Source: Paenibacillus polygoni (GTDB taxonomy: Bacteria; Bacillota; Bacilli; Paenibacillales; Paenibacillaceae). Taken from it: 64,000 nucleotides of DNA. Position 1 is the stretch's first letter, and every line of letters begins with the position of its first letter. The stretch covers positions 3,918,501-3,982,500 of the forward strand of contig NZ_CP127162.1 in the NCBI RefSeq assembly GCF_030263935.1, given 5' to 3'. The position numbers and the translations under genes are program-made. Positions 8,417 to 18,621 of this stretch are shown here, piece after piece. The notes beneath the pieces were generated by a model. That model saw only the letters and a list, made by a program, of their open reading frames with translations, was not told the origin of the DNA and searched no databases.

Positions 8417-10546
8417 TTAATACTTAAAAGCAGATAACGTTGCCTTTAACTCACCCGAAACCTTCTCCAATTTTGTTGACAATTCAACAAGCTGATTACC
8501 GATACTTTGCTGCTCACTGCTCAGTGATGCCACCTCTTGAGATGTCGCAGAAGATTGCTCAGCAACCGAACTTACATTCATCATCGTCTCGGAAAGGGTA
8601 ATCTGGGACTGATTCAGTTCTTCTATAGACATCGATGTTTCCTCTAATCTTTTCACGAAGATGCCCATCTGGTCTTCAACCGTTTGAAAAATCTCCCCTG
8701 TATCTTTTACAGCGATAATCTGTTCCTGGAACAGTGGATATGCCTCAGACAAGGTCATTACGGTCTCATTCATTTCCTTCATAATCCGGTCCGTTATACC
8801 GGCGACCATATCTATGGATTCCTTCGACTGATCTGCAAGCTGCCGAACTTCACCAGCTACAACCATAAATCCACGACCAGCTGCTCCTGCTCTAGCTGCC
8901 TCAATCGTCGCATTCAAAGATAAAATATTGGTCTGTCTTGCGATGTTTTGCAGTACATCTAGGATGTTTAGAATAGAGCTTGTGCTCTCTTTAAGCTGAT
9001 CTACTTTATGAACCAGCGCACGAATCATTTCTTCACTTTGTTCTGTTTTGCTCGTCAATCCTGTCAAATAAGCGCTTCCTTGCTGACTTGCTCCTTCTAC
9101 TTCCCGTGCTGAACTTCCGAGCTCCTCATTCGTGACAACAACTTGCCGCATCTGTGCAGAGATGAGTTCCGTCATTTCCGAACCTCGTTCTGCTTCACTC
9201 GCCAGATTGGTTGCCCCTCCCGCGATTTGCTCCGTTGCTACAGCTACTTCCGTTGCGGATGCTGCCGTTTTCTGTGAAGCACTGCTTAATTCGGACGCAG
9301 TCTGTAATACATCCTGTGCTGTTTGGTTGGTTTGCTGAACTAAACGTGTAATCTGCTCCATCATTTGGTTGAAGTTGGCAGAGAGCTGTCCGATTTCATC
9401 TTTGGATTGATGTGCTGTTCGTACGGTTAAGTCCCCTTTTGCACCTTGCTGCATCAGATCTTTCAGCATAGATAGAGGTTTCGCAATCATGCGGACCATC
9501 CACATTCCAATTAACAAAGCCATAATGGTTGCGGCAACTGCAAAGATAATCGTCACAAGCAAAATCTGATTAGCTCCCTTAACCAGTTCGCTGACAGGAA
9601 TGAGTCCAAAAATTCTCCATCCCGTAAGTTCAAGTGTAGTATACACAGCGAGCACTTCCTGATGTTTACCATTAATCGTGTTCATGGTATCTCTAAAACC
9701 GCTTTTCTCTGTGAGATCCTGTAGGAATGTGAGCTGAGTTTGCTTCCCTTCCCGTTCTGCTACCGTTGATCCTATCACTGTACCATCTTCCGAAATAGCT
9801 TGAACGATTCCATTCTCTCCAAAGTTAACTTTCTTGAGTTCTTCTTCTAAGGCACTGGATTTAATCTCAAAAACAATCATAATCGTTCCAATCGTAGCAT
9901 TCACATTTTTAAAAACACGAGCCATACGATATGTACTTTCTGATCCATTATCTTTTTCTACGGTAGGAAGCCATAACATTCCCCCATTTTCCATAAGGGA
10001 TGCAAACCATTCTTCTTCTCGGAGTTTAACTAAATCACCTGTTCCTGTACTTATTGCAGGTGTATCTTGATTTTCATGAATTAGTGAAATCGATGTAATT
10101 GAATCATTGGTGAATTGTAAATTCGTCAATTGTTCACCCAGCGAGGAGCTTGACTCATAAATATCGAAAGCGGTCGCGTTGCTTTTATGTAAAGCTTCTA
10201 AATTTTTCTCAATGTTTTTATCAAAGAAGATTTGTGTCGACATATCTACATATTTCTCTAAAATAATCGTTAGTCTCTGTGCCGTCTGTTCCATGGTTTC
10301 TTGGTTAGCTTCTGCAGCTTTTTCTTTAATTGTTGCTTTAGCTGTCTGATAGGACAAAGTTCCGAGGCCAAATACAACCAGCAGAACGGCAATCATAAAA
10401 ACAAGAAATAATCGTACTCCTACTGACGCCGCTGGATTCAGCGTACTCATCTGCCTCCTTAAAAATGTGGTATGTACTCCCTCCTTATCTACTTGTGTTG
10501 AGTCTTTTAAATCAGGCTTCTTTTTAAACTTAAAAAAAGGTTTCAT
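8417..10546 (-). CDS. Methyl-accepting chemotaxis protein with Cache-type sensor
   Basis: 709 residues from the ATG at 10546, supported by GGTGGTG 6 nt upstream; the longer frame would need a TTG without a ribosome site. A cytoplasmic N-terminal tail of about 40 residues precedes the first membrane helix ([17 protein letters not shown]), then an extracellular Cache-like sensor of about 270 residues, a second helix, HAMP ([10 protein letters not shown]...[15 protein letters not shown]) and the signalling domain with the conserved hairpin tip region ([18 protein letters not shown]). It would bind an unknown ligand and control CheA. No chemotaxis genes are adjacent; standalone receptors are common in this group. 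Confidence 0.93.
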   Translation of the reverse strand: MKPFFKFKKKPDLKDSTQVDKEGVHTTFLRRQMSTLNPAASVGVRLFLVFMIAVLLVVFGLGTLSYQTAKATIKEKAAEANQETMEQTAQRLTIILEKYVDMSTQIFFDKNIEKNLEALHKSNATAFDIYESSSSLGEQLTNLQFTNDSITSISLIHENQDTPAISTGTGDLVKLREEEWFASLMENGGMLWLPTVEKDNGSESTYRMARVFKNVNATIGTIMIVFEIKSSALEEELKKVNFGENGIVQAISEDGTVIGSTVAEREGKQTQLTFLQDLTEKSGFRDTMNTINGKHQEVLAVYTTLELTGWRIFGLIPVSELVKGANQILLVTIIFAVAATIMALLIGMWMVRMIAKPLSMLKDLMQQGAKGDLTVRTAHQSKDEIGQLSANFNQMMEQITRLVQQTNQTAQDVLQTASELSSASQKTAASATEVAVATEQIAGGATNLASEAERGSEMTELISAQMRQVVVTNEELGSSAREVEGASQQGSAYLTGLTSKTEQSEEMIRALVHKVDQLKESTSSILNILDVLQNIARQTNILSLNATIEAARAGAAGRGFMVVAGEVRQLADQSKESIDMVAGITDRIMKEMNETVMTLSEAYPLFQEQIIAVKDTGEIFQTVEDQMGIFVKRLEETSMSIEELNQSQITLSETMMNVSSVAEQSSATSQEVASLSSEQQSIGNQLVELSTKLEKVSGELKATLSAFKY

Positions 10547-10670
10547 TCTATTCACCACCGCCGTTAATGTTATCGTTTTCAAGATGCATTTATAATTATT
10601 ACTTCGGCAGGTTAGAAGTAAAACCTTTGCTTTTTATGAAAATAATTGAAGCTTATTTCCTATTACAACC

Positions 10671-10705
10671 ATAAAAAGACCCTCATCTTGCTCGTAAGAT
10701 GAGGG
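10671..10705 (-). terminator. Terminator of the mltG-yrrN-yrrO operon
   Basis: Perfect 10-bp stem CCCTCATCTT with a 6-nt loop, followed on the minus strand by TCTTTTTAT. Confidence 0.9.
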
Positions 10706-10722
10706 CTTTCGTCCTGATTATA

Positions 10723-12051
10723 TTATTTTTTCTTGCGCATCATATCGAAATACGCCACGGGTTGATCGACTTTTATTTTCACTGTTTGCAGTGGATGACG
10801 GGCTGCATCAAGTAAATTTCCAGCTTCATCATAGATCTCTCCCACTTTTTGCTTGAAGAAGGTACCATTCGGTCCAAAGAACTCAATATCATTCCCTGTC
10901 TTAAAATAGTTACGCTGCTGAATAGTAGCCATTTGTGAATCCGGATCATAATCCATCACAAGACCAGCAAAGTCATAAGGAACTGCTTTTTCTTCCGGTT
11001 CGTAAATATGATCTTCATGATCTGGTGTATCGTAGAAAAATCCCGTATTCAGCGGGCGATTAGCTGCTTTTTGAATTTCTTCAAGCCATTCTGGTTTCAG
11101 CACATAATTTTCCGGATCAGCCATGTAAGAGTCAATCGCTTGACGATATACATTTACCACCGTTGCCACATAGTGAATGGATTTCATTCGTCCTTCGATT
11201 TTGAAAGAATCAATCCCCACATCAATGAGATCCGGTATATTTTCAAGCATGCACAGATCCTTAGAACCCATCGTAAACGCTTGATCTCCTTCTTCATACA
11301 GTGGAAGCTGATTTACACCTAGCTCAAAATTCTTCAGTATCTGGGAATCCCTTGTATCTTCTTCCGATACCCATACTTCATTCTCTCTCGCATCTTCAAA
11401 CAGGTCATATTTCCAGCGACAAGACTGACAGCATCCACCACGGTTAGAGTCACGGTCTGTAAAATGGTTAGATAATACACAGCGTCCCGAAAAAGAGGAA
11501 CACATGGCGCCATGAATAAATGCCTCAATTTCAATATCTATGTGCTCTTTGATCTCCGCAATCTCCTTAAGACTTGCTTCCCGTCCAAGAACAACACGCG
11601 GCAGACCTTCTTCTTTCCAAAACTGCACTGCTTGCCAGTTAATCGTTGATTGCTGTGTGCTTAGATGTACCTCAAGGCCGGGAACGGCACGCTGTGCCAC
11701 CTCAATAATAGCCGGGTCCGCTACGATAATAGCCGAAATCCCTGCTTCATATAACTCTTTGAGATAAGCTTCAATGCCTTCTATATCTTCATTATGTGCA
11801 TAAATGTTTGTCGCTACAAACACTTTTGCCCCATATTTATTAGCGAATTCAACACCCTCGCGCATTTCTTCAAAACTAAAATTATCCGCATTCGAACGAA
11901 GGCCGTACTTTTGCCCTCCGATATATACAGCATCGGCACCATAGTGGATCGCAAACTTCAGCTTCTCTAAATTTCCTGCCGGAGCGAGCAGCTCAGGCTT
12001 GTCGAGCCGATAACGTTTGCCCGTATACTTAGGTTTCGTAGTCGTGTCCAT
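10723..12051 (-). CDS. yrrO: U32 family protein, tRNA 5-hydroxyuridine formation (TrhP2/YrrO type)
   Basis: 442 residues from the ATG at 12051 (GAGGTGG 8 nt upstream); a GTG twelve bases earlier lies within that ribosome site and is unlikely. The protein has the U32 peptidase signature around EAFIHGAMCSSFSGRCVLSNH with four conserved cysteines (two in this stretch, then CCQSC) expected to hold an iron-sulfur cluster, and the late SFKIEGRMKS motif. Members in E. coli and Bacillus hydroxylate U34 of tRNAs as the first step to mo5U or mcmo5U; the older peptidase label comes from a collagenase homologue. It sits 18 nt after yrrN, its usual partner. Confidence 0.88.
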   Translation of the reverse strand: MDTTTKPKYTGKRYRLDKPELLAPAGNLEKLKFAIHYGADAVYIGGQKYGLRSNADNFSFEEMREGVEFANKYGAKVFVATNIYAHNEDIEGIEAYLKELYEAGISAIIVADPAIIEVAQRAVPGLEVHLSTQQSTINWQAVQFWKEEGLPRVVLGREASLKEIAEIKEHIDIEIEAFIHGAMCSSFSGRCVLSNHFTDRDSNRGGCCQSCRWKYDLFEDARENEVWVSEEDTRDSQILKNFELGVNQLPLYEEGDQAFTMGSKDLCMLENIPDLIDVGIDSFKIEGRMKSIHYVATVVNVYRQAIDSYMADPENYVLKPEWLEEIQKAANRPLNTGFFYDTPDHEDHIYEPEEKAVPYDFAGLVMDYDPDSQMATIQQRNYFKTGNDIEFFGPNGTFFKQKVGEIYDEAGNLLDAARHPLQTVKIKVDQPVAYFDMMRKKK

Positions 12052-12069
12052 TCCTTTTACCACCTCATA

Positions 12070-12999
12070 TTAATAAACTTGTTCTTTATAGAAAAATCCA
12101 AATGACAGTTCGCGCTCAGGATCCTGCATTTTCCGTACTTCGTCAAGCCAGGACTCATCAAATGCATAGTTTAACGGGTCAACCGTATAAGCATCAATGG
12201 CTTTACGATAAGCCTTCACTACCGCTTCATTGTATGCTGTGCTTTTTAGAATCCCTTCAATTTTAAAAGAGTGCACGCCTGCGTTCATTAAAAGGTGGAG
12301 ATCTTCCATGATACAAATATCTTCGGAGCTCATAATGTGCGTACCGTTCACATCTTCATAGATTGGAAATTTCTCATCCTGCCGCTCCGCCTCGATAAGG
12401 AAAAGTCCTCTGTGCAGTCCGAGATCTCCCTCTACAGGACGTCCTTGTTGCTGCATGTAGCTGGCAACCAATTGACGTTTGGAATGATAAATGTTCGTCA
12501 TGCCATGAATCTGCACTTGTGCCTCTATTTCGAGCATAGGTACCATTTCTGTAATTTCATCCATGTTCAGTTCTCTTGCAAGCACTACTCGGGAAGCACC
12601 TTTGCGTCCCCAGTAATTCGAAGTACTGTAGTTGGTAGAAGTCATTTCCGCATTCCAGTGAAGCTTGATCTCAGGAGCAATTTCACGCACTGCCCGCAGA
12701 ACCGATGGATCGTTGAACTCAATGCCGTCAACTCCCGCTTCTTTAAGCCCGCGAACATAGTCTGGTATTTCTGGCAGAAGCTCATTTGTCATAATGTTAT
12801 TCATCGAAACGTATACCTTGGCATGATGATTCTTAGCAAGCTTCACTGCTTCCTTCGTTTCTTCCAAAGTAAAACTGCCGGGTAATCGCATCCCAAAGCG
12901 ATCATTTCCAATAAGTATCGCATCCGCTCCCGCTGTAAGCAGTACTTCTGCTTCCTGTAAATCACTTGCCGTTACTAGCAATTCATAAGGCCGAGTCAA
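12070..12999 (-). CDS. yrrN: U32 family protein, tRNA 5-hydroxyuridine formation (TrhP1/YrrN type)
   Basis: 309 residues, the shorter partner of the U32 pair. Starts with TTG at 12999, chosen because GGAGGG stands 7 nt upstream and no in-frame ATG follows closely. Motifs shared with the family: ILIGNDRFGMR, VQIHGMTNIYHSKRQL and SFKIEGILKS. The cysteine set of the longer partner is missing, as in other YrrN-type proteins, so it may be an accessory subunit. Third-last gene of the operon mltG-yrrN-yrrO, which ends at 10671. Confidence 0.85.
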   Translation of the reverse strand: MTRPYELLVTASDLQEAEVLLTAGADAILIGNDRFGMRLPGSFTLEETKEAVKLAKNHHAKVYVSMNNIMTNELLPEIPDYVRGLKEAGVDGIEFNDPSVLRAVREIAPEIKLHWNAEMTSTNYSTSNYWGRKGASRVVLARELNMDEITEMVPMLEIEAQVQIHGMTNIYHSKRQLVASYMQQQGRPVEGDLGLHRGLFLIEAERQDEKFPIYEDVNGTHIMSSEDICIMEDLHLLMNAGVHSFKIEGILKSTAYNEAVVKAYRKAIDAYTVDPLNYAFDESWLDEVRKMQDPERELSFGFFYKEQVY

Positions 13000-13013
13000 A
13001 AGTCATCCCTCCG

Positions 13014-14075
13014 TTATTCCGCACTTTCTTTACTTTTTTCTATATTTTTCAAATGTTCTTCATACGTCTTGGCAAAAAGGTGTTCCGAGCTTCCGTCTTT
13101 CTTCGTAACATAAAATAAATAATCCGAAGTTTCCGGTGATAATGCAGCCTCAATAGAACTTAGACTTGGAGCTGCAATCGGCCCTGGAGGCAGTCCGGCG
13201 TTTCGATACGTGTTATATGGACTATCCACTTCTAGATCTTTATAAAGCAGACGTTCTTTCTGCTTACCCAGCAAATATTGAACGGTCGCATCAATTTGGA
13301 GCCTCATATTGCTCTCTAACCGGTTATAGATCACACTTGCTACCAATGGTCTTTCCTCTGGGACGACAACTTCTCTCTCGATCAGTGAGGCCACCGTAAG
13401 GAGTTCATGAACCGTGAGGCCTCTTGCTTTTAGTTTTGCCTCAAAATCCGGGATAGAATCCAGCTTTTCCTGCATTTCGGTCAGCATACGTACAACAATA
13501 TCTTCTGCTGTACTACCTTTTGCAAGCTCATACGTCTCGGGAAATAAGTAGCCTTCCAGCTTATATAGATAATCTGCGTTGTCTTTAATCTCAGCTACGA
13601 TCGGAATATCACTAAATAACTCTGGCTGGTTTACAATATCCATGAAAAGTTCTTTCGTTGTCGCACCTTCCGTGTCCAGCTTCTCCGCCATCTGTTTCAG
13701 TGTATACCCCTCAGGAATCGTAAACTTCAAAGTTTCTTCTTGCTGTACATCTCCATTATTTAGAGCCGTAACAATTTCTTTGTAACTTTGTCCAGGAACA
13801 AATGCATACGTACCCGCTTTAAAACCCGAGCCTTCATTGTTCAGTTTCAAATATACTTTAAAGAATAAACTGTTTCGAATGATTCCATTTTCCTCTAGAT
13901 TATCAGCGATCTGAGAGGTGCCCGTCCCTTTATCAATCGTGAAAATAACGGGTTCTGTGGATGCTGTAACAGGTTTTGTAGATTGCCATACATATAATGC
14001 ACCGCCGGCAAGAACTACCAAAGTGACTATAAGGATAATGAATCGCCTGAAGTATTTTGCTTTCAAAAAAATCAC
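13014..14075 (-). CDS. mltG: Endolytic murein transglycosylase MltG (YrrL)
   Basis: 353 residues. One membrane helix at 11-30, then a LysM-like subdomain (about 42-110) and the YceG/MltG catalytic domain with LEGYLFPETY (173-182) and ASLIERE, where E233 is the expected catalytic glutamate. The enzyme cuts nascent glycan strands next to the membrane and so sets strand length and helps stop synthesis. The GTG at 14075 is only 2 nt from AAGGGG; the TTG three codons later (11 nt spacing) is an equally plausible start. First gene of a three-gene unit with yrrN and yrrO. Confidence 0.93.
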   Translation of the reverse strand: MIFLKAKYFRRFIILIVTLVVLAGGALYVWQSTKPVTASTEPVIFTIDKGTGTSQIADNLEENGIIRNSLFFKVYLKLNNEGSGFKAGTYAFVPGQSYKEIVTALNNGDVQQEETLKFTIPEGYTLKQMAEKLDTEGATTKELFMDIVNQPELFSDIPIVAEIKDNADYLYKLEGYLFPETYELAKGSTAEDIVVRMLTEMQEKLDSIPDFEAKLKARGLTVHELLTVASLIEREVVVPEERPLVASVIYNRLESNMRLQIDATVQYLLGKQKERLLYKDLEVDSPYNTYRNAGLPPGPIAAPSLSSIEAALSPETSDYLFYVTKKDGSSEHLFAKTYEEHLKNIEKSKESAE

Positions 14076-14090
14076 AACCCCTTCACAGCC

Positions 14091-14116
14091 AAAAAGAGCG
14101 GACTGCTCCGCCCTCT
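14091..14116 (-). terminator. Hairpin with U-run immediately before mltG
   Basis: On the minus strand AGAG-GCGGA-gcag-TCCGC-TCT then TTTTGG, placed only about 15 nt before the mltG start. It may be an attenuator or a second terminator for the upstream operon. Confidence 0.55.
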
Positions 14117-14170
14117 CATCAACCGTATTTTAAGTAAGTATACCAAGAATTCTATAATAACATACAAAGC

Positions 14171-14192
14171 AGGCACCTCGGTAGAGGTGCCT
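14171..14192 (-). terminator. Terminator-like hairpin after the DUF1292 genes
   Basis: Perfect 9-bp stem AGGCACCTC/GAGGTGCCT with a GGTA loop; the following minus-strand sequence (GCTTTGTATG) is only weakly U-rich. Confidence 0.6.
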
Positions 14193-14199
14193 CCTCATA

Positions 14200-14514
14200 T
14201 TAACCTTGATCGTCAGGTAAAGACCATTCATCATAGAGTTCCGCAATATTTTCCCATTCTTCATCATCTTCAATGGTATGAAGTTCGGGAAGTCCTTCTG
14301 CTGTAAATTCCACACGCAAAAGTTCATATTCCTCGTTCTTACTTGTTAAGGATTGTAATACAGCATAACCCTGACCTTGCACTTCAAACTCAGCGAGCAA
14401 TTCATAAGGAACAGATTTACCATTCGCTTCTTCAAGCTCAACCTCTGTTCCAAATGCTTCTTGCAAGCGAGTCGTAATGGTTAGATCCGCTCTTGTAAAA
14501 GGAAAATCGGTCAT
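14200..14514 (-). CDS. DUF1292 family protein, second copy
   Basis: 104 acidic residues distantly similar to the neighbouring DUF1292 protein: LLAEFEVQGQGYAVLQSL matches the family's beta-rich core, and the tail IEDDEEWENIAELYDEW resembles the C-terminal EWE.V...W block. No known function. Its ATG follows directly on the TAG of the upstream gene, with GAGGAG 9 nt before it inside that gene's last codons, so translation is coupled. Probably a duplicated and diverged relative. Confidence 0.75.
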   Translation of the reverse strand: MTDFPFTRADLTITTRLQEAFGTEVELEEANGKSVPYELLAEFEVQGQGYAVLQSLTSKNEEYELLRVEFTAEGLPELHTIEDDEEWENIAELYDEWSLPDDQG

Positions 14515-14823
14515 CTATACATTCTCCTCATCGTCTTCTGAATCGACGAGAGTATTAAAAGTTTCTTCCACAATCGCCCATTCTGCTTCATCTTGAATCA
14601 TAAATAGTTTGATGTCGTCCCCTTCTTCTTCATAACGGAAGGCATAAACCTCAGACTCTTCTTCGTCATCGTTCACATCGACTGGAACAACCATCATATA
14701 TTTAGCGTCTGATCCATCTACATCAAAGGTCATGAGCACCTCAAACTCTTCGTCATTACCTTCTTCGTCCGTAATATATATGATCTCGCGATCCTCTTCC
14801 ATACCCATTTGAATATCAGTCAT
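14515..14823 (-). CDS. yrzB: DUF1292 family protein (YrzB)
   Basis: 102 acidic residues from the ATG at 14823, which has GGGGGAG 6 nt upstream. Contains the DUF1292 core (IIYITDEEGNDEEFEVLMTF) and the aromatic/acidic end (DEAEWAIVEETFNTL). The ireB-like/ruvX/yrzB order after alaS is conserved across Bacillales, but the job of YrzB is unknown. The upstream ruvX coding region overlaps the ribosome site, so the genes are co-translated. Confidence 0.85.
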   Translation of the reverse strand: MTDIQMGMEEDREIIYITDEEGNDEEFEVLMTFDVDGSDAKYMMVVPVDVNDDEEESEVYAFRYEEEGDDIKLFMIQDEAEWAIVEETFNTLVDSEDDEENV

Positions 14824-14836
14824 AGTAAACTCCCCC

Positions 14837-15253
14837 TCACCTTGTACTTTTGGCATCTAAATAATTTTGTAATATCAGGCTTGCGGCCATTTTGTCCACA
14901 ACCTTTTTACGCTTCTTTCGGCTTACGTCGGCATCAACCAGCGTACGTTCCGCCGAAACGGTGCTGAGCCTTTCATCCCATAGGTGTACGGGCAAGTCCA
15001 ATGTTTCCCGTAGCGTTTCTGCAAATTCAATGCAGATCTCACCACGGGGACCCACGGTGCCGTTCATGTTCTTGGGTAACCCGACGACGATTTCACTTAC
15101 CTCGTTCATTTTGACAAGTTCAGTGATTCGTGCAATCTCGTCCCCATCGCGGCGCCGTTCAATAACTTCTAAACCCTGAGCAGTCCAGCCAAAGGCGTCA
15201 CTAAGCGCAACGCCAATTCTGCGGTCGCCATAATCTAAGCCTAAGATCTTCAT
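14837..15253 (-). CDS. ruvX: Holliday-junction resolvase-like RuvX (YqgF/YrrK)
   Basis: 138 residues, normal length. RNase H-like fold with MKILGLDYGDRRIG at the start (first catalytic Asp), IVVGLPKNMNGT, and the end motif DKMAASLILQNYLD. In E. coli the family is needed for 5' maturation of 16S rRNA; a resolvase role was proposed earlier. AGGAG lies 7 nt before the ATG. Lies between the ireB-like gene and yrzB. Confidence 0.93.
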   Translation of the reverse strand: MKILGLDYGDRRIGVALSDAFGWTAQGLEVIERRRDGDEIARITELVKMNEVSEIVVGLPKNMNGTVGPRGEICIEFAETLRETLDLPVHLWDERLSTVSAERTLVDADVSRKKRKKVVDKMAASLILQNYLDAKSTR

Positions 15254-15269
15254 TCATTTCTCCTTATTC

Positions 15270-15530
15270 TTATCGGTGATTGGCCAGATAAGAACGTACT
15301 AATTCTTCAATCAGTTCGTCGCGTTCTTTTTTGCGGACCAGACTTCTTGCATTGTTGTGGCGCGGGATATAAGCAGGATCCCCGGAAATAAGATAGCCCA
15401 CCATTTGATTAATGGGGTTGTAATCTTTTTCTTGAAGGGAGTCATACACTTTAAGAAGAATCTCTTGTGCAGAAGCCTCTTCCACATCGCCTTTCACATT
15501 AAATTTAACTGTCTTATCCATGGAGTCCAT
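15270..15530 (-). CDS. IreB family regulatory phosphoprotein (UPF0297, YrzL)
   Basis: 86 residues starting [10 protein letters not shown] at 15530, chosen for AGGTG 5 nt upstream and for agreement with family starts. Carries the conserved block [27 protein letters not shown] near the middle (positions about 40-65). In Enterococcus IreB is phosphorylated by the PASTA kinase IreK and dampens cephalosporin resistance. Position between alaS and ruvX is the usual one. Confidence 0.92.
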   Translation of the reverse strand: MDSMDKTVKFNVKGDVEEASAQEILLKVYDSLQEKDYNPINQMVGYLISGDPAYIPRHNNARSLVRKKERDELIEELVRSYLANHR

Positions 15531-15672
15531 AACGACACCTCGCTTCTGCATAAATCAAAATTATTCATTTTGGTATGCCGAATTGATTTCTTCTTTATAA
15601 TAACATATTCTGTCCTCTGTAAGTATAGCAGGAAAGTGAGAATATTTTGTTTTTTGTAAACGTTATAAAACC

Positions 15673-18294
15673 TTATCCCGCAATAATTTGTTCAGCAAGA
15701 CGAAGTGCTTCATCCAGCTTAGCCGCATCTTTACCGCCAGCTTGAGCCATATCAGGGCGTCCACCGCCACCGCCGCCGCATACTGCAGCGACTTCTTTCA
15801 CAATTTTACCGGCATGCAGACCTTTTTTCACTTGATCTTGAGGGACAATGACAACGAAGTTAACTTTCTCCTCTGCTGCAGCACCAAGAACAATCACCGT
15901 ATCAGGCAATTTCACTTTAAGCTCATCTGCAAGTGTACGAAGTGTATCCATTCCCGCTGCTTCAACGCGAGCCGTAAGAACTTTGGTATCTCCATGCTGC
16001 ACTACTTTATCCGTAAGTTGTCCTGCTTCGATGGAGCTAAGTTTTCCTTGCAAGGATTCATTCTCACGAGTGAGTTCCTTGACCTGGGCATGCAATGCAT
16101 CAATCCGTTTTGGAACATCATTTAGATTTGATTTGAGCGAAGCTGCTGCTTGTTTTAAAAGATCTAACTGACTTTCCATGTATTCATATGCTCCGCGTCC
16201 TGTCAAAGCTTCGATCCGTCTTACGCCAGACCCAATTCCGCTTTCACTCACAAGTTTAAACAAACCGATCTCGGACGTATTATTTACATGACAACCTCCG
16301 CACAGTTCTAGGCTGTAATCACCCACCTGTACCACGCGAACAATATCACCATACTTTTCACCGAATAGAGCCATAGCCCCCATTGCTTTTGCTTCATCAA
16401 TGGATTTATATTCGATCACAACCGGAATTTGTCTCCAGATTTGTTCATTTACTTTGCGTTCAATAACAGCCAGTTCTTCTGGTGAAATGCCGCCAAAGTG
16501 AGAGAAGTCAAACCGCAAGCGTCCTGGTTCTACAAGAGAACCTGCTTGATTCACATGGTCTCCTAACACTTCTTTTAGTGCCTTATGCAGCAAATGTGTT
16601 GCTGTATGGTTTTTTACAATCGCTTCACGACTGGTTTTATCTACTTCAGCCTTGATCGTATCTCCAACACGAAGTTCCCCGGAATCGATGGTTACCATAT
16701 GAACATGTTGTCCAAGAGGCGCTTTGAAGAGACCTTTTACTGTAGCAAGAACACTCTCACCGCGCAAAATACCTTCGTCACTCACTTGTCCGCCGCTTTC
16801 CGCATAGAAGGAAGTACGGTCTAGAACGATCTGACAAGTATCGCCTTCACTTACGGAATCCACCATCTGCTCGTCACGAATAATCGCTACGACTTTCGCT
16901 TCAGTCACGAGGTCATTATATCCAACAAATTCACTTTTAACCGTAAGCTCCGAGATCGCTCCGCCTTGAACTTTCATACTAGCGTTATCTTGGCGTGCTG
17001 AACGTGCACGATTCCGTTGTTCTTCCATTGCTTTATCAAAGCCTTCGCGGTCAACCGTCAGCCCATGTTCTGCTGCATAATCTTCGGTAAGATCAAACGG
17101 GAAACCATAAGTATCATACAATTTAAAAGCATCGCTGCCGCTGATCACAGTTTGTCCGTTTGCTTTTGCTTGTCCGCTGATATCAGCAAGAATAGCAAGA
17201 CCGTCGCTTAGCGTTTCATGGAAGCGTTCTTCTTCTGTTTTAATTACCTTCGCAATGAATTCGCGTTTTTCTACGACCTCTGGGTAGTATACGCCCATTA
17301 CATCAGCAACCTGCTGTGTCAGCTCATACATAAATGGACGATCGAGTCCAAGTACTTTTCCATAACGAACGGCGCGGCGCAGCAATCTGCGGATGACATA
17401 TCCACGGCCTTCATTAGAAGGAAGTACCCCATCACCTACTGCAAAAGCTACCGTACGAACATGGTCAGCGATTACTTTCAGTGCTACATCAATTTCTACG
17501 CTGTCGTTATATTTCACACCAGCCATTTCTGCCGTACGCTGAATGGTAGGCTGAAATAGATCGGTATCAAAGTTAGAGTCTACGTTCTGCAAAATGGATG
17601 CAAAACGCTCAAGTCCAGCACCTGTATCAATGTTCTTGTTCGGAAGCGGCGTGTAGCTGCCATCTTTGTTATGGTTGAACTGGGAGAATACGAGGTTCCA
17701 TACTTCAAGATAACGTTCATTTTCTCCGCCAGGATACAGTTCTGGATCCTCCGGATCATTGCCGTACGCTTCTCCGCGGTCGTAGAAAATTTCTGTACAT
17801 GGGCCGCAAGGACCTTCACCGATATCCCAGAAATTCTCTTCTAATTTAATGATGCGCTCTGCAGGCAGGCCAATTTTTTCATTCCATAGTTTGAAAGCTT
17901 CTTCATCTTCTGGGTACACCGTAACGGACAAGCGCTCCGGATCAAAACCAATCCATTTTTTATCAGTTAAGAATTCCCATGCCCACGTTACTGCTTCTTC
18001 TTTAAAATAGTCGCCGATGGAGAAGTTCCCCAGCATCTCAAAGAACGTATGGTGTCTGCGTGTTTTCCCTACATTCTCAATATCGTTGGTACGAATACAT
18101 TTCTGAGAGTTCGCAATACGCGGGTTCTCCGGTTTTACACGGCCGTCAAAGTAAGGTTTAAGCGGCGCCATACCTGCATTGATCCATAATAGAGAGGGAT
18201 CGTTATGAGGTACAAGCGATGCACTCGGTTCAATTTTATGATTTTTGGTTTTAAAAAACTCGATCCATTTGGAACGGATTTCACTTGCCTTCAT
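15673..18294 (-). CDS. alaS: Alanyl-tRNA synthetase
   Basis: 873 residues, full length. Class II aminoacylation domain at the N terminus ([19 protein letters not shown]), tRNA-recognition domain, editing domain with [11 protein letters not shown] and the zinc-binding [13 protein letters not shown], then a C-Ala domain with the glycine run [16 protein letters not shown]. The start at 18294 gives 8 nt to GGAGG; the ATG two codons earlier would be only 3 nt from it. Expression is controlled by an alanine T-box leader about 330 nt upstream. Confidence 0.97.
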   Translation of the reverse strand: MKASEIRSKWIEFFKTKNHKIEPSASLVPHNDPSLLWINAGMAPLKPYFDGRVKPENPRIANSQKCIRTNDIENVGKTRRHHTFFEMLGNFSIGDYFKEEAVTWAWEFLTDKKWIGFDPERLSVTVYPEDEEAFKLWNEKIGLPAERIIKLEENFWDIGEGPCGPCTEIFYDRGEAYGNDPEDPELYPGGENERYLEVWNLVFSQFNHNKDGSYTPLPNKNIDTGAGLERFASILQNVDSNFDTDLFQPTIQRTAEMAGVKYNDSVEIDVALKVIADHVRTVAFAVGDGVLPSNEGRGYVIRRLLRRAVRYGKVLGLDRPFMYELTQQVADVMGVYYPEVVEKREFIAKVIKTEEERFHETLSDGLAILADISGQAKANGQTVISGSDAFKLYDTYGFPFDLTEDYAAEHGLTVDREGFDKAMEEQRNRARSARQDNASMKVQGGAISELTVKSEFVGYNDLVTEAKVVAIIRDEQMVDSVSEGDTCQIVLDRTSFYAESGGQVSDEGILRGESVLATVKGLFKAPLGQHVHMVTIDSGELRVGDTIKAEVDKTSREAIVKNHTATHLLHKALKEVLGDHVNQAGSLVEPGRLRFDFSHFGGISPEELAVIERKVNEQIWRQIPVVIEYKSIDEAKAMGAMALFGEKYGDIVRVVQVGDYSLELCGGCHVNNTSEIGLFKLVSESGIGSGVRRIEALTGRGAYEYMESQLDLLKQAAASLKSNLNDVPKRIDALHAQVKELTRENESLQGKLSSIEAGQLTDKVVQHGDTKVLTARVEAAGMDTLRTLADELKVKLPDTVIVLGAAAEEKVNFVVIVPQDQVKKGLHAGKIVKEVAAVCGGGGGGRPDMAQAGGKDAAKLDEALRLAEQIIAG

Positions 18295-18300
18295 GGTCAT

Positions 18301-18621
18301 AACCTCCGGTTTAAATTGTATATTGGATTAGCTCCGGTATGATTGCTCAAACTTTCGCTGCTCCATAAACGATTTGTCTCTCGGTCGTCGTTGGTTTGAA
18401 CACTTGGCTGGAGAATAATTCTCCCTCCCCTGTATTTCAAACCAAATACGATCGCTTCGCTCCTATGAGCCAAATTCGTTTATTACGCTAAGTTCATGCC
18501 CAAATCTACCGGGCTAAAAAATATAAAGATTGAAAAGGTTACTCCCTATACTAAAAAACAGGAGTAACAGACACAAAAACGAGCGGAACTTCTCTTGTGA
18601 AAAACATATCTTCTGAAAAAC
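18301..18621 (-). other. alaS leader spacer with nested inverted repeats
   Basis: About 320 nt of transcribed leader without a gene between the T-box terminator and alaS. It holds a nested palindrome: outer arms near 18365-18377 and 18471-18485 (ATAAACGA and its complement), middle arms TTGGTTTGAA at 18391-18400 and TTCAAACCAA at 18436-18445, inner arms GGAGAA/TTCTCC at 18410-18424. A separate stem pairs GTTACTCC (18538-18545) with GGAGTAAC (18561-18568). Confidence 0.6.

Noticed and set aside
10583..10679. Sigma-D promoter for the chemoreceptor
   Set aside because: A GCCGAAGT box exists on the minus strand, but the nearest CAAA lies 17 nt upstream, outside the usual 14-16 nt, so support is too weak.
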